DNA of 64,000 nt. It comes from DASQUK01 sp963813485. Its GTDB lineage: Bacteria; Actinomycetota; Acidimicrobiia; Acidimicrobiales; VFJN01. Within the stretch, counting starts at the first letter, position 1, and every line of letters begins with the position of its first letter. Positions 37,483 to 46,086 of this stretch are shown in pieces. The DNA is taken from NCBI GenBank assembly GCA_963813485.1, contig CAWEZE010000029.1, positions 98,653-162,652 of the forward strand, read 5' to 3'. The notes below the pieces were generated by a model that was not told where the DNA came from, did not search any database, and was given only the letters and a program-made list of their open reading frames with translations. A program made the translations under genes and the position numbers.

Positions 37483-37906
37483 GTCCAGCCCCTTTGGTCT
37501 CCAGCAGCTCGATGAGCTGGCCGTCCGGATCGCGGATGAACACGGCCACTCCGATGTCCGTATCGGTGACCACCGTGCCGCCCAGGGCCACGACCCGATC
37601 CAGCAGGCGCCGGTGGTCCTCGGCGCCGATGGAGATGTGGGTCAGGCCAGGCTCGTCCATGGACCGCGCGCGCCGCGGCACTCGGTGCCCCTCGTAGGCG
37701 AGCAACTCGAGCACGAGGCCATCCTTGCGTAGGTAGACGGCCCGCAGGCCGACGGGCGCCTGGAGCTGTAGCAGCTTGCCGGTCGGGTCGTCGGGTGGCG
37801 CGATCTCGCGCTCGAACTCGAAGCCCAACAGCTCCTCGTAGAAGCGCCGGGACCGGTCGATGTCATGCACGCACAGACCGATGTGGTTCACCACGCTGTC
37901 GGTCAC
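37475..37906 (-). CDS. VOC (glyoxalase/bleomycin-resistance fold) family protein
   Basis: 143 aa. Two beta-alpha-beta-beta-beta halves, with HIGLCVHDIDRSRRFYEELLGFEFERE first and THISIGAEDHRRLLDRVVALGG second, ending in FIRDPDGQLIELLE. Metal-binding His and Glu positions are in place. Function may be an isomerase, dioxygenase or epimerase. First gene of the minus-strand operon that continues through the aldehyde dehydrogenase. Confidence 0.88.
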   Translation of the reverse strand: MTDSVVNHIGLCVHDIDRSRRFYEELLGFEFEREIAPPDDPTGKLLQLQAPVGLRAVYLRKDGLVLELLAYEGHRVPRRARSMDEPGLTHISIGAEDHRRLLDRVVALGGTVVTDTDIGVAVFIRDPDGQLIELLETKGAGRA

Positions 37907-37950
37907 GTGCGCGCCTCGCTCACTGCGCCCGAACCGTACAGGAGAAAAGG

Positions 37951-37964
37951 TGACGTGAGCGTCA
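37951..37964. promoter_or_regulatory. TGAC-N6-GTCA operator-like site (left) in the VOC/P450 divergent promoter
   Basis: TGACGTGAGCGTCA, a 5-bp inverted repeat (TGACG/CGTCA) followed by GAA. It lies 45 bp upstream of the VOC start. Confidence 0.6.
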
Positions 37965-37990
37965 GAATCGCCGCCGCGAATGAGGTACGG

Positions 37991-38004
37991 TGACGTGGCT
38001 GTCA
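37991..38004. promoter_or_regulatory. TGAC-N6-GTCA operator-like site (right) in the VOC/P450 divergent promoter
   Basis: TGACGTGGCTGTCA, exactly 40 bp from the first site (about four helical turns), so two dimers could bind on one face of the DNA. It lies 27 bp upstream of the P450 ATG. Confidence 0.6.
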
Positions 38005-38030
38005 GCTATGGCGACGTCGAGGAGCGCGGT

Positions 38031-39227
38031 ATGAGCTCGTACGAGGCCACGACCCCGAGCGTCGGCTTTGCCGACATGGCTGGCGACCCCCAGCCGACGT
38101 ACCGCGCCATGCGTGACGCCGCCGCCGTGCTGCCGTTCGACGACAGCATGGTGATCGTCTGCCGCCGGGGCGAGATCGAGGAGGCGTTCCGCCGCCCCGA
38201 CATGTTCTCGTCCAACATGTCGGCGGTCGACCTCCAGAACGTGCGGCCGATGATCCCCCTGCAGATCGACCCGCCAGACCACAAGAAGTTCCGCAAGATC
38301 CTCGATCCGCTGTTCGCTCCCCGGCGGATGGCGGCGCTGGAGGAGCCGCTCACCAAGCTCGTCAACGACCTCATGGACCGCTTCGACGGACGAGACGAGA
38401 TCGACTTCGCGGCCGAGTTCTCGATCCCGTTCCCGTCACACGTCTTCCTCACCCTCCTCGGCCTGCCCCTGGAGGAGACCCCGCGGTTCCTGGCCATGAA
38501 GGACGGGATCATCCGACCCGACCACGTGACCGGGGCCGTGCGGGGCAGCAAGATCGCCGTCGGCCACCAGAAGGCCACCGCGGACTCGATCTACTCCTAC
38601 TTCAACGACGTGCTGGATCAGCGCCAGATCGAGGGCCGCGACGACATACTCACCACGTTCCTCCACACCGAGGTCGACGGACATCGCCTGACCAGGGAGG
38701 ACATCCTCGACATCTGCTTCCTGTTCTTCATCGCCGGGCTCGACACGGTGACGGCGTCGCTCGACTGCTTCTTCGCCTACCTCGCCCGGCAGCCGGAACA
38801 GCGGCGCCGGCTCGCCGAGGACCCGAGCATCATCCCGGCCGCCGTCGAGGAGCTGCTCCGGTGGGAGTCGCCGGTCACGACCGTCGCCCGCGTGGCTGTC
38901 GAGGACACCGAGCTGGGCGGCTGCCCCATCAAGGCCGGCCAGCACGTGAGCGTGCTCATCGGATCGGCCAACACCGACGACGCCGAGTTCGGTGACGGCG
39001 ACGAGGTGCGCTTCGACCGCGACCCCAACCGCCATCTCGCGTTCGGCGGTGGCATCCATCGGTGCCTGGGCTCACACCTCGCCCGCCACGAGCTGCGGGT
39101 GGCGCTGCGGGAGTGGCACCGGCGGTTCCCCGACTACTCGATCAAGCCCGGCCACACGCTGTCGTACACGCCCGGTGTGCGCTCGATCGACCACTTCCCC
39201 ATGATCCTGGGGCCCGCGGGGCCGTAG
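38031..39227 (+). CDS. Cytochrome P450
   Basis: 398 aa from the ATG at 38031. I-helix FFIAGLDTVTASLD, ExxR in VEELLRWESPV, and the heme-ligand loop FGGGIHRCLGSHLAR with its Cys. No membrane anchor, so it is a soluble bacterial monooxygenase that needs a ferredoxin (candidates at 130 and 27304). It is transcribed away from the VOC/aldehyde dehydrogenase/CoA-transferase operon and shares two operator-like sites with it, suggesting that hydroxylation, oxidation and CoA activation are co-regulated. Confidence 0.94.
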   Translation: MSSYEATTPSVGFADMAGDPQPTYRAMRDAAAVLPFDDSMVIVCRRGEIEEAFRRPDMFSSNMSAVDLQNVRPMIPLQIDPPDHKKFRKILDPLFAPRRMAALEEPLTKLVNDLMDRFDGRDEIDFAAEFSIPFPSHVFLTLLGLPLEETPRFLAMKDGIIRPDHVTGAVRGSKIAVGHQKATADSIYSYFNDVLDQRQIEGRDDILTTFLHTEVDGHRLTREDILDICFLFFIAGLDTVTASLDCFFAYLARQPEQRRRLAEDPSIIPAAVEELLRWESPVTTVARVAVEDTELGGCPIKAGQHVSVLIGSANTDDAEFGDGDEVRFDRDPNRHLAFGGGIHRCLGSHLARHELRVALREWHRRFPDYSIKPGHTLSYTPGVRSIDHFPMILGPAGP

Positions 39228-39242
39228 CCCAGCACCCGACGA

Positions 39243-39386
39243 CCTAGGACCTGAGCGGATAGGCACGTCCTCTTGGTTCACGGTGGTCAGCGCTGCCGGG
39301 GAGCCAAGCTGTTGAGCTGGTAGTCGACCGCCAAATTCCCACGCGTCGGCTGCACGAACCGCCCTATCCGCTCGGCTCCTAGGACC
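39243..39386. mobile_element. Complete copy of a ~128-bp MITE-like/intergenic repeat element
   Basis: The unit (about 39253-39380) starts GAGCGGATAGG and ends CCTATCCGCTC plus GGCTCCT, so its tips form an 11-bp inverted repeat. The 9-bp CCTAGGACC flanks it at 39243-39251 and 39378-39386, like a target-site duplication; the first three bases of the right copy may belong to the element. There is no open frame of note. It lies between two convergent genes and supplies the stop region of the SRPBCC gene. Partial copies occur at 2579, 17393 and 18593. Confidence 0.7.
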
Positions 39387-39891
39387 GGGCGCGGGCCCGG
39401 GCCGCACCCACCCCTCGCTCCACCGCCTGGCGGATGATGGCGTCGTTGTCCTTCGAGATGAAGCGGTGGACCCGAGCCTCCAGAAACCGGCGGGCGATCG
39501 GGTTGAAGGCCTCGTACGTCTCGCCGAAGCTCACCCGCGTGCGGCCGCCGCCGAGGTCCTCGAGGCGGTGCCACCCGGTCGCCTGCGACCACAACGGCTT
39601 GCCGACGGCCTCGTAGCGGGAGAACTCCGGAGGCCGAGACTCGGCGATGACCTCCCACGATCGTCCGACGCCGCCGCTGAGCAGGTAACGGGGCACGCGG
39701 AACCGACAGAACCGCACCAGCCCCAGCCCGTTCTCGTCGCCCGGGTGGACGATCTCGATGCGGACGTCCCCGTGCTCGATCACCCGGCGCTCGCCGTCGG
39801 GCAGCGGTGCGAGCCGGGGATGCAGCGTCCGCCACACCTCCTCCGGCGTGGCGTCGATCTCGAACGAGAACTGGTGCTCCCTCACGCCCAC
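39379..39891 (-). CDS. SRPBCC (START/PYR-like) family protein
   Basis: 170 aa. Helix-grip fold signature: HQFSFEIDATPEEVWRTLHP at the N-terminus and GWHRLEDLGGGRTRVSFGETYEAF in the middle, with a long C-terminal helix. Such proteins bind hydrophobic ligands or act as cyclases/aromatases; the role here is unknown. The stop lies in the end of the repeat element. It diverges from the SDR gene across a TGAC-N6-GTCA site. Confidence 0.85.
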   Translation of the reverse strand: MGVREHQFSFEIDATPEEVWRTLHPRLAPLPDGERRVIEHGDVRIEIVHPGDENGLGLVRFCRFRVPRYLLSGGVGRSWEVIAESRPPEFSRYEAVGKPLWSQATGWHRLEDLGGGRTRVSFGETYEAFNPIARRFLEARVHRFISKDNDAIIRQAVERGVGAARARARS

Positions 39892-39915
39892 GATTATGAC
39901 GGCTGGGCTGGAATG

Positions 39916-39929
39916 TGACAGTCACGTCA
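39916..39929. promoter_or_regulatory. TGAC-N6-GTCA operator-like site between the SRPBCC and SDR genes
   Basis: TGACAGTCACGTCA; its reverse complement TGACGTGACTGTCA differs by one base from the site at 37991. It lies 24 bp upstream of the SRPBCC start and about 70 bp upstream of the SDR start. Confidence 0.55.
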
Positions 39930-39999
39930 ACTCGCAACGGCAGGAGGGATAACCTGCGTTGCGTCAGGTCCTGCCGGCTCAGGTAGCAAGGGGGACAGC

Positions 40000-40824
40000 G
40001 TGGAAGACGTCTTGGGGTACGACGGCCGGCGGGCGATCGTCACCGGGGCGTCGTCGGGGATGGGCGAGGCGACCGCCCGGATCCTGGTCGAGCTCGGCGC
40101 CGAGGTGATCGGCGTTGACATCAAGCCGACCGCCGTCGACGTCGCCGAGTTCCGCGAGGTCGACCTCCGCGACAAGGCAGCCATCGAGGCGGGCGCCGCC
40201 AAGGTCAGGACGCCCGTCAACGCGTTCTTCAGCTGCGCGGGGCTCCCCGGGCCGCCGTTCTCCGACGTGGACGTGATGCTGGTGAACTTCGTGGGGGCCA
40301 GACACCTCATCGAACAGGTGCTCCCCAAGATGCCCGAGGGATCGGCGATCGCCTACGTCGCCTCCAACGCCGGCCTGGGCTGGCAGCAGCAGCTCGGCAC
40401 GCTCACGGGGCTCGTCGACGCCGAAGGCTTCGACGCGGGCAAGGCCTGGTGCGAGGAACACGCGGCGGCGATCGGCGGCGCCAGTGCCTACGCGTTCTCC
40501 AAGCAGGTCATCAATGCGTGGGTGGCGTCCAAGGCGGGCGGCCTTCTGACCAAGGGCGTGCGCCTCAACTGCACCAACCCCGGTCCGACCGAGACCCCGA
40601 TGATGCCGTTCTTCCACAAGTCCTACGGGAAGGCGATCGTCGACGCCGCCGTGGGCCCCCTCGCCCGGTACTCGACCCCCGAGGAACAGGCCTGGGCGCT
40701 GGTGTTCCTCAACAGCCCCCGCCTCTCGTACGTGACCGGCGAGGCCCTCTACGTCGACGGCGGCTTCTTCGGCGCCCTGCAGACGGGCCAGGTGGACTTC
40801 TCCAACGTCACTGCTGCGGAGTAG
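40000..40824 (+). CDS. Short-chain dehydrogenase/reductase (SDR)
   Basis: 274 aa from GTG 40000. Cofactor loop VTGASSGMGEATA, SCAGLPG in the NNAG position, catalytic Ser in YVASNAG, YAFSK (Tyr-x3-Lys), and PGPTETPM. The insert between Ser and Tyr is longer than usual. Resembles hydroxysteroid-dehydrogenase-like SDRs; substrate not known. Its 3' end overlaps the convergent P450 gene by 17 bp. Confidence 0.92.
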   Translation: MEDVLGYDGRRAIVTGASSGMGEATARILVELGAEVIGVDIKPTAVDVAEFREVDLRDKAAIEAGAAKVRTPVNAFFSCAGLPGPPFSDVDVMLVNFVGARHLIEQVLPKMPEGSAIAYVASNAGLGWQQQLGTLTGLVDAEGFDAGKAWCEEHAAAIGGASAYAFSKQVINAWVASKAGGLLTKGVRLNCTNPGPTETPMMPFFHKSYGKAIVDAAVGPLARYSTPEEQAWALVFLNSPRLSYVTGEALYVDGGFFGALQTGQVDFSNVTAAE

Positions 40825-42089
40825 CTGACGCCGATACCTCAACCGGCACGTTGGAGAAGCCCGCGACGTTGGACATGTGCACCCGGCGCAGACCGTCCTC
40901 GTCGATCTCGTAGCGGGGCCAGCGCCGCACCATCTCCTCGATGGCGACGCGGCTCTCCATGCGTGCCAGGGCGGCGCCCAGGCAGCTGTGGATGCCGAGC
41001 CCGAACCCGAGTGACTGGCTGGGTGGCCGATCGATGTCGAAGGCCTCGGGATCGTCGAAGAAGCGTTCGTCCCGCGTGGCCGAGCCGGTGATCAAGAGCA
41101 CGGGATGGCCGGCAGGCAGGGTCATGCCGCGGAACTCGGCGTCCTGCAGCGAGAATCGCCCCTGGTACTGCGACGGCGGCCAGATCCGGAGGATCTCCTC
41201 CGACGGCCGCCGGGATCTTGCCCGGGTCTTCGATGACCTTCCGGTACTGCTCGGGATGGCGTGCGAACAGCACGAAGGCGTTGCCCACCAGCTTGGTGAC
41301 GGTCTCCGCCCCGGCCCCGCCGAGGAGCATGGCGAATCCGGCGATCTCCGTGTCGTCCAGCTTCGTCACGCCCTGGCCGTCCTCCCGATCGACCTCGGCC
41401 TCGGTGAGGCGGCTGATCATGTCGTCGCCCGGGTGGCGCCGCTTCTCCCGCACCAGCCCGTAGAAGTACGCGCCGGCCTCCAACGACGCGGCCTCGCCCT
41501 CAGCGGTCGGCCCCAACTGGCCGGGCTCGCGGTGCAGCTGGAGGTCGAGCCATTGGCGGATCTGCTGGCGGTCGCCTTCGGGGACGCCGAGGATGCGGGC
41601 GATGATCTCCACCGGGAACGGTCCGGAGAGCTCGGCGACCGCGTCGAAGCGGTCGCGACCGTCGAGCGCCTCGACGTAGGTCTCGATCACCTCGCGCACG
41701 ATCGGCTCGAACGACTGCACCGCCCGGGGCGTGAAGACCCGGCTCACCAGCGCTCGCAGCCGGTCGTGCGCCGGCGGGTCCATCATGATGATGCTGCGGA
41801 ACATGGCGACCTGCTCGGGCGGCGTCGACAGCGTGTGCAGGTCGACGCCGTGGCTGCTGGAGAACGTCTGCCAGTCCTTGTGCGCCTCGACGACGTCGTC
41901 ATAGCGCGACAGGGCCCAGAAGCCGTAGCGCTCGCTGTGGTACACGGGCGCCTCGTCCCGCAGGCGGCGGTACATGTCGTAGGGGTCGTCGAAGAAGACG
42001 TCGGAGAAGGGATCGAACTCGACCCGCGCCTCGCTGGCCGCCTCTCCGGTCGACACGTCGGTCGCGTCACCGGTCGACACGTCGGACAT
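40808..42089 (-). CDS. Cytochrome P450, second, one frameshift
   Basis: About 427 aa in total. The N-terminal part runs from MSDVSTGDATDVSTG through LSRYDDVVEAHKDWQTFSS to the I-helix LLGGAGAETVTKLV. One extra base near 41201, in PAAV|EEILRIW, shifts the frame; the resumed frame has the heme loop FGLGIHSCLGAALAR and ends at 40808. The I-helix has AGAET in place of AGxDT, as in several CYP families. A TetR gene lies just upstream on the same strand. Confidence 0.88.
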
Positions 42090-42132
42090 GGCCCATCCCC
42101 CTGACGACTCGCGCTGGTGGAGAACGACGTTA

Positions 42133-42888
42133 TCAGCGGTGGCGACGGCCGTTGGCGCCCGAACGCCGCCCGGCCCCGGTGGTCGCCGTCCCCGCGACAT
42201 CGCTGGGCGGCAGGACGGCGCCGAGGCAGAAGGCCCAGAGCTGTTGCGGGCGCACCTCGACGCCGGTCATGTGGATGCCCAGCACGTGCATGTGGGCGGC
42301 CGAGATGAGTACCTCGGAGAGCAGCATCGTGAGGGCGGCCGGATCGATGTCGCTCCGGAAGCGGCCGCTGGCCCGCCCGGCGTCCACGATCTCGGCCAGG
42401 AGGTCGACCTGCGGCGCGATGGCGGCTGCGAAGTCCGCCGGCCGCTTCTCCGCCAGTTGCAGATGATAGATCGTGAGGGCGCGAGTACCCGGCGCGGAGG
42501 TCTGCTCCGCGGTCCTGTACAACCCGGTGACGTACGCGTGCAGCTGGTCGATCGGATCGTCAGTGCGCTCGACCGCTCGGCGCAGCCGCTCGACGAAGCC
42601 ACGGATGGCTTCCTCGAACATCGCCAACAGCAGCTCGTCCTTGCTGCCGAAGTGCTGGTAGAAGGACCGCAGGGACATCTTCGACCGCTCGACGATGTCC
42701 TGCACCGTGAAGTCGATGCGACCGGTCTCGGCGAGGAGCTCGCTGGCGGCGGCGAGGAACCGGTCGCTCCTGCTCACCGCCCGGGCGCGGGCCGTGCGGA
42801 GCGACCGCTCAACGGCCCGTTCACGCCAGGAGGCGTCGGTGCGGTCGCCACGGGCACGCCGGGCACCTTCGGTCTGCTCGGTCGTCAT
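42133..42888 (-). CDS. TetR/AcrR family transcriptional regulator
   Basis: 251 aa. HTH near residues 40-90: RFLAAASELLAETGRIDFTV and MSLRSFYQHFGSKDELLLAMFEEA. The C-terminal helical domain binds an unknown ligand. It is divergent from an amidohydrolase, with the inverted repeat ACGCA-A-TGCGT (42911-42921) between them, and 44 bp upstream of the second P450, so it probably controls these neighbours. Confidence 0.9.
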   Translation of the reverse strand: MTTEQTEGARRARGDRTDASWRERAVERSLRTARARAVSRSDRFLAAASELLAETGRIDFTVQDIVERSKMSLRSFYQHFGSKDELLLAMFEEAIRGFVERLRRAVERTDDPIDQLHAYVTGLYRTAEQTSAPGTRALTIYHLQLAEKRPADFAAAIAPQVDLLAEIVDAGRASGRFRSDIDPAALTMLLSEVLISAAHMHVLGIHMTGVEVRPQQLWAFCLGAVLPPSDVAGTATTGAGRRSGANGRRHR

Positions 42889-42910
42889 GGTGTAAAGCTA
42901 ATTCTCCGAG

Positions 42911-42921
42911 ACGCAATGCGT
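42911..42921. promoter_or_regulatory. Inverted repeat ACGCA-A-TGCGT between TetR and amidohydrolase
   Basis: A perfect 11-bp palindrome-like repeat in the 88-bp divergent region, a plausible half of a TetR operator. Evidence is position and symmetry only. Confidence 0.35.
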
Positions 42922-42976
42922 GGCTCTCCGTCCGAGACTACTCTCGGCGGGCAACGCACGGCCCCAGGGGGTGGCG

Positions 42977-44255
42977 ATGAACATCGACGAGATGATCATG
43001 GTGAGCGTGGACGACCACGTGGTCGAGCCACCCCATCTGTTCGACGGCCGGCTGCCGGCGAAGTACGCCGACCTGGCGCCGCAGTTCGTCACCCGCGAGG
43101 ACGGCACCAACGCCTGGCGCTACGAAGGTCAGGAGATCGCCAACGTCGCCCTCAACGCCGTCGTCGGGGCGGCCGCCGGAGGAGTACGGCATGGAGCCGA
43201 CCTCGTTCGAGGAGATCCGCGCGCGGCTGCTGGGACATCCACGAGCGCGTCAAGGACATGGACGCCAACGGCGTCCTCGGGTCGCTCTGCTTCCCGTCGT
43301 TCCCGCAGTTCTGCGGCCAGCTGTTCGCCCGCACCGAGGACAAGGACGTCGCGCTCGCCATGGTGCAGGCCTACAACGACTGGCACATCGACGAGTGGTG
43401 CGGCACCTACCCGGGCCGCTTCATCCCGCTGCGTGCTGCCGGCGATCTGGGATCCCGAGGTGTGCGCCGCCGAGGTGCGGCGCACCGCGGCCAAGGGCGC
43501 CCACGCCGTGACGTTCTCGGAGAACCCGTCCAAGCTCGGCTGGCCCAGCATCCACTCCGACCACTGGGACCCGTTCTGGACGGCGTGCTCCGACGAGAAC
43601 GTCGTCGTGTGCATGCACATCGGATCGTCGTCGCAACTGGTCATCACCGCGCCCGACGCCCCGATCGACTGCCTGATCACGCTCACGCCCATGAACATCG
43701 TGCAGGCGGCGGCCGACCTGGTGTGGTCGCACGTGCTGCGCAAGTTCCCCCGGTTGAACATCGCGCTCTCCGAGGGCGGCATCGGCTGGATCCCGTACTT
43801 CCTCGAGCGGGTCGACTACAACTACGAGCGCCACCACCGCTGGACGGGCCAGGACTTCGGCGACCAGCGGCCCAGCGAGGTGTTCAACGAGCACGTCATC
43901 ACGTGCTTCATCGACGACCACTTCGGCGTGGCCAGCCGCGAGTTCCTCAACATGGACCGGGTGTGCTGGGAGTGCGACTACCCGCACTCCGACTCGACGT
44001 GGCCCGACGGCGCCGGAGACCCTGGCCAAGCAGCTCGACGGCGTGTCCGACCACGACATCGACCGCATCACTCACCTGAACGCGATGCGGCTGTTCAGCT
44101 TCGACCCGTTCAGCGTGCGGCCCCGCGAGGAGTGCACCGTGGGTGCCCTGCGCCAGCGGGCGGCTGGCCACGACGTGAGCGTCCGCTCCACCAACCGGTC
44201 GCACGTGGGCGCCCACAAGGCGCTGGCCACCGACCTGGAAGTGCCCCGCTCATAG
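42977..44255 (+). pseudogene. Amidohydrolase_2 family protein, at least three frameshifts
   Basis: Starts at ATG 42977 (MVSVDDHVVEPPHLFDGRLP region) and is similar to the protein at 24599-25792. Similarity changes frame near 43165 (GMEPTSFEEIRA, WDIHERVKDMDANGVLGSL), near 43435 (AIWDPEVCAAEVRRTAAKGA), and near 44015 (LAKQLDGVSDHDIDRITHLNA), ending at 44255. Metal-site motifs VVCMHIGSSS and VCWECDYPHSDSTWP are present. The insert-and-delete pattern over a conserved protein suggests sequence error rather than old decay. A complete enzyme would have about 425 aa. Confidence 0.78.
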
Positions 44256-44321
44256 TCGTTTTCTTCGCGGGAACGGTCGCCACAGCAGCCAATCCCGCGA
44301 ACAACACGCGAGAGGGTCTCG

Positions 44322-45182
44322 CTACCCCGCCACTGCGGACGCCGACGGGTGGACGACCTCGTCGGCATAGCGCCGGAGCCCCTCGACGGCATCTCGGGAG
44401 CGCTGCCAGGGCCGGACGATCACCCGCCCGACGCCGTAGTCGGCGTAGCGGGCGACCTCGTCGACGTCCGCGGGCGTGCCGCCGATGGTGATCTCCACCT
44501 GGCCGTCCCGCCCGGCGCCGGCGCGCAGGTCGGCCAGCCGCGCGGCCTGAGCCGGGATCTGTTCCAGCGTGTGGTTCATGGGCACCCAGCCATCGCCCAC
44601 CGTGGCGGCGCGGCGCAGGGCCGCGGGACCATCCCCGCCGACGATGAGCGGTGGGTAGGGCTGCTGCAGGGGCTTGGGCTCGAACATCACCGGCTCGAAG
44701 TCGAAGAACTCGCCGTGGTGTTCGATCTCGGGCTCGGTCCACAGCCGTCGGCACACGTCGATGGCTTCGTCGACCCGGCGGCCGCGGCTGTCGAAGTCGA
44801 GGCCGACGGCGTCCCACTCGGCCCGCAGCCAGCTCGCGCCGATGCCGAACTCGGCCCGCCCGCCCGACACGACGTCGAGGGTGGCCACGGCGCGCGCCGG
44901 AACGAACGGGTGGCGCAGCCCGATGTTGTAGACGTGGGTCGAGAAGCGGATCCGCCCAGTGCGGCCGGCGAGGAATCCCAGGTAGGTGAACGCGTCGAAC
45001 ACCGGCACGTCGGCGGGCACAGGCGGGTGGTCGGCCCCGTGGAACGGGCTGCCCTCGGTCTGCACAGGGAACACCAGGTGCTCGGGCAGCCAGACCGAGT
45101 CATAGCCGAGCCGGTCGGCCTCCTGGGTCACGTCCGGCCACACGCGGGGATTGAGCATTCCGAGCGAGATGGCGAACTTCAC
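44322..45182 (-). CDS. LLM-class F420-dependent oxidoreductase
   Basis: 286 aa from GTG 45182. Luciferase-like TIM barrel: RLGYDSVWLPEHLVFP, RIRFSTHVYNIGLRHPF, ATLDVVSGGRAEFGIGASW, and PLIVGGDGPAALRRAATVGDGW. This is the actinobacterial F420-using group. Reaction unknown. An SDR gene lies 25 bp upstream on the same strand. Confidence 0.92.
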   Translation of the reverse strand: MKFAISLGMLNPRVWPDVTQEADRLGYDSVWLPEHLVFPVQTEGSPFHGADHPPVPADVPVFDAFTYLGFLAGRTGRIRFSTHVYNIGLRHPFVPARAVATLDVVSGGRAEFGIGASWLRAEWDAVGLDFDSRGRRVDEAIDVCRRLWTEPEIEHHGEFFDFEPVMFEPKPLQQPYPPLIVGGDGPAALRRAATVGDGWVPMNHTLEQIPAQAARLADLRAGAGRDGQVEITIGGTPADVDEVARYADYGVGRVIVRPWQRSRDAVEGLRRYADEVVHPSASAVAG

Positions 45183-45207
45183 GGCGGCTCCCTGGTCCGG
45201 AGGTCGA

Positions 45208-46086
45208 TCAGCGGAAGATGGTCTCGGTGTCGCCGGCCAGGCCGTCGAACATGTCGGTGGCGGGGGTGCCGACGTGGGGCTGCGCCGAGCGGGACGGCAT
45301 GATCCCCTCGCGCCGGCGGAGCCCGGCCATGCTCTCGCGACGGCCCGAATAGGACGCCGGCTGACGCACCATCCAGCAGATCCCCTCGGCAGCGACGTCG
45401 GGGGGCTCCCACGTGGAGTGGTCGCTGTCGGGCGTGTTGGCGACGAAGCCCTCGGAGGCGACGGGCACGTCGATGCGGAAGCAGTTGACCGCAATGCCAT
45501 GTTTGGCGAGCTGCCGGGCGGCGTCGACGGTGAGCCGTTCGAGGCCGATCTTGCTGACCCCGTAGGACATCAGGCCGGGGATGGGATCCAGCGCCGCCAA
45601 CGACGAGACGTTGACTATCCGGCCTCCCTGTCCCGACGCCCGCATGTGGGGCACAGCCTCGCGGATGGCGATGAGCGGGGCGCGCAGGTTGATCTCCATG
45701 ATGAGGTCGTGGCGCCGCATGGGCATGTCGAGATCGCCGACGAACGTCACCGCGGCGTTGTTGACGAGGATGTCGAGGTGCCCGAACGCGTCCACGGTTG
45801 CGGCGACCATCGCGGCCACCTGGTCGGAATCCGACAGGTCGGTGGGAACGGCGACCGCGCACCCGTGACCGTGGGCGCCGGTGATGGCGGCCACCGTGGC
45901 GTCGAGGGTGCCCGGCGTGCGCTTCGGGCTGGCGTCGGTGGAGCGGGCGGCGCACGCCACCCGGGCGCCCGCATCCGCCAGGGCGATGGCGGTCGCGGCG
46001 CCCACGCCGCGGCTGGCGCCGGTGACGAGCGCGACCTTGCCGTCGAGGTCGTAACGGGCGTCTTCCACGCCGGTGTGATCGGTCAT
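45208..46086 (-). CDS. Short-chain dehydrogenase/reductase (SDR)
   Basis: 292 aa. VTGASRGVGAATA, LDILVNNAAVTF, IVNVSSLAALDP (Ser), and SYGVSKIGLERL (Tyr-x3-Lys). The C-terminal 70 residues (WEPPDVAAEGICWMVRQP and after) are an extension common in actinobacterial SDRs. Starts with ATGA overlapping the stop of the DUF2889 gene, so the two are coupled, and the F420 enzyme follows. Confidence 0.93.
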   Translation of the reverse strand: MTDHTGVEDARYDLDGKVALVTGASRGVGAATAIALADAGARVACAARSTDASPKRTPGTLDATVAAITGAHGHGCAVAVPTDLSDSDQVAAMVAATVDAFGHLDILVNNAAVTFVGDLDMPMRRHDLIMEINLRAPLIAIREAVPHMRASGQGGRIVNVSSLAALDPIPGLMSYGVSKIGLERLTVDAARQLAKHGIAVNCFRIDVPVASEGFVANTPDSDHSTWEPPDVAAEGICWMVRQPASYSGRRESMAGLRRREGIMPSRSAQPHVGTPATDMFDGLAGDTETIFR

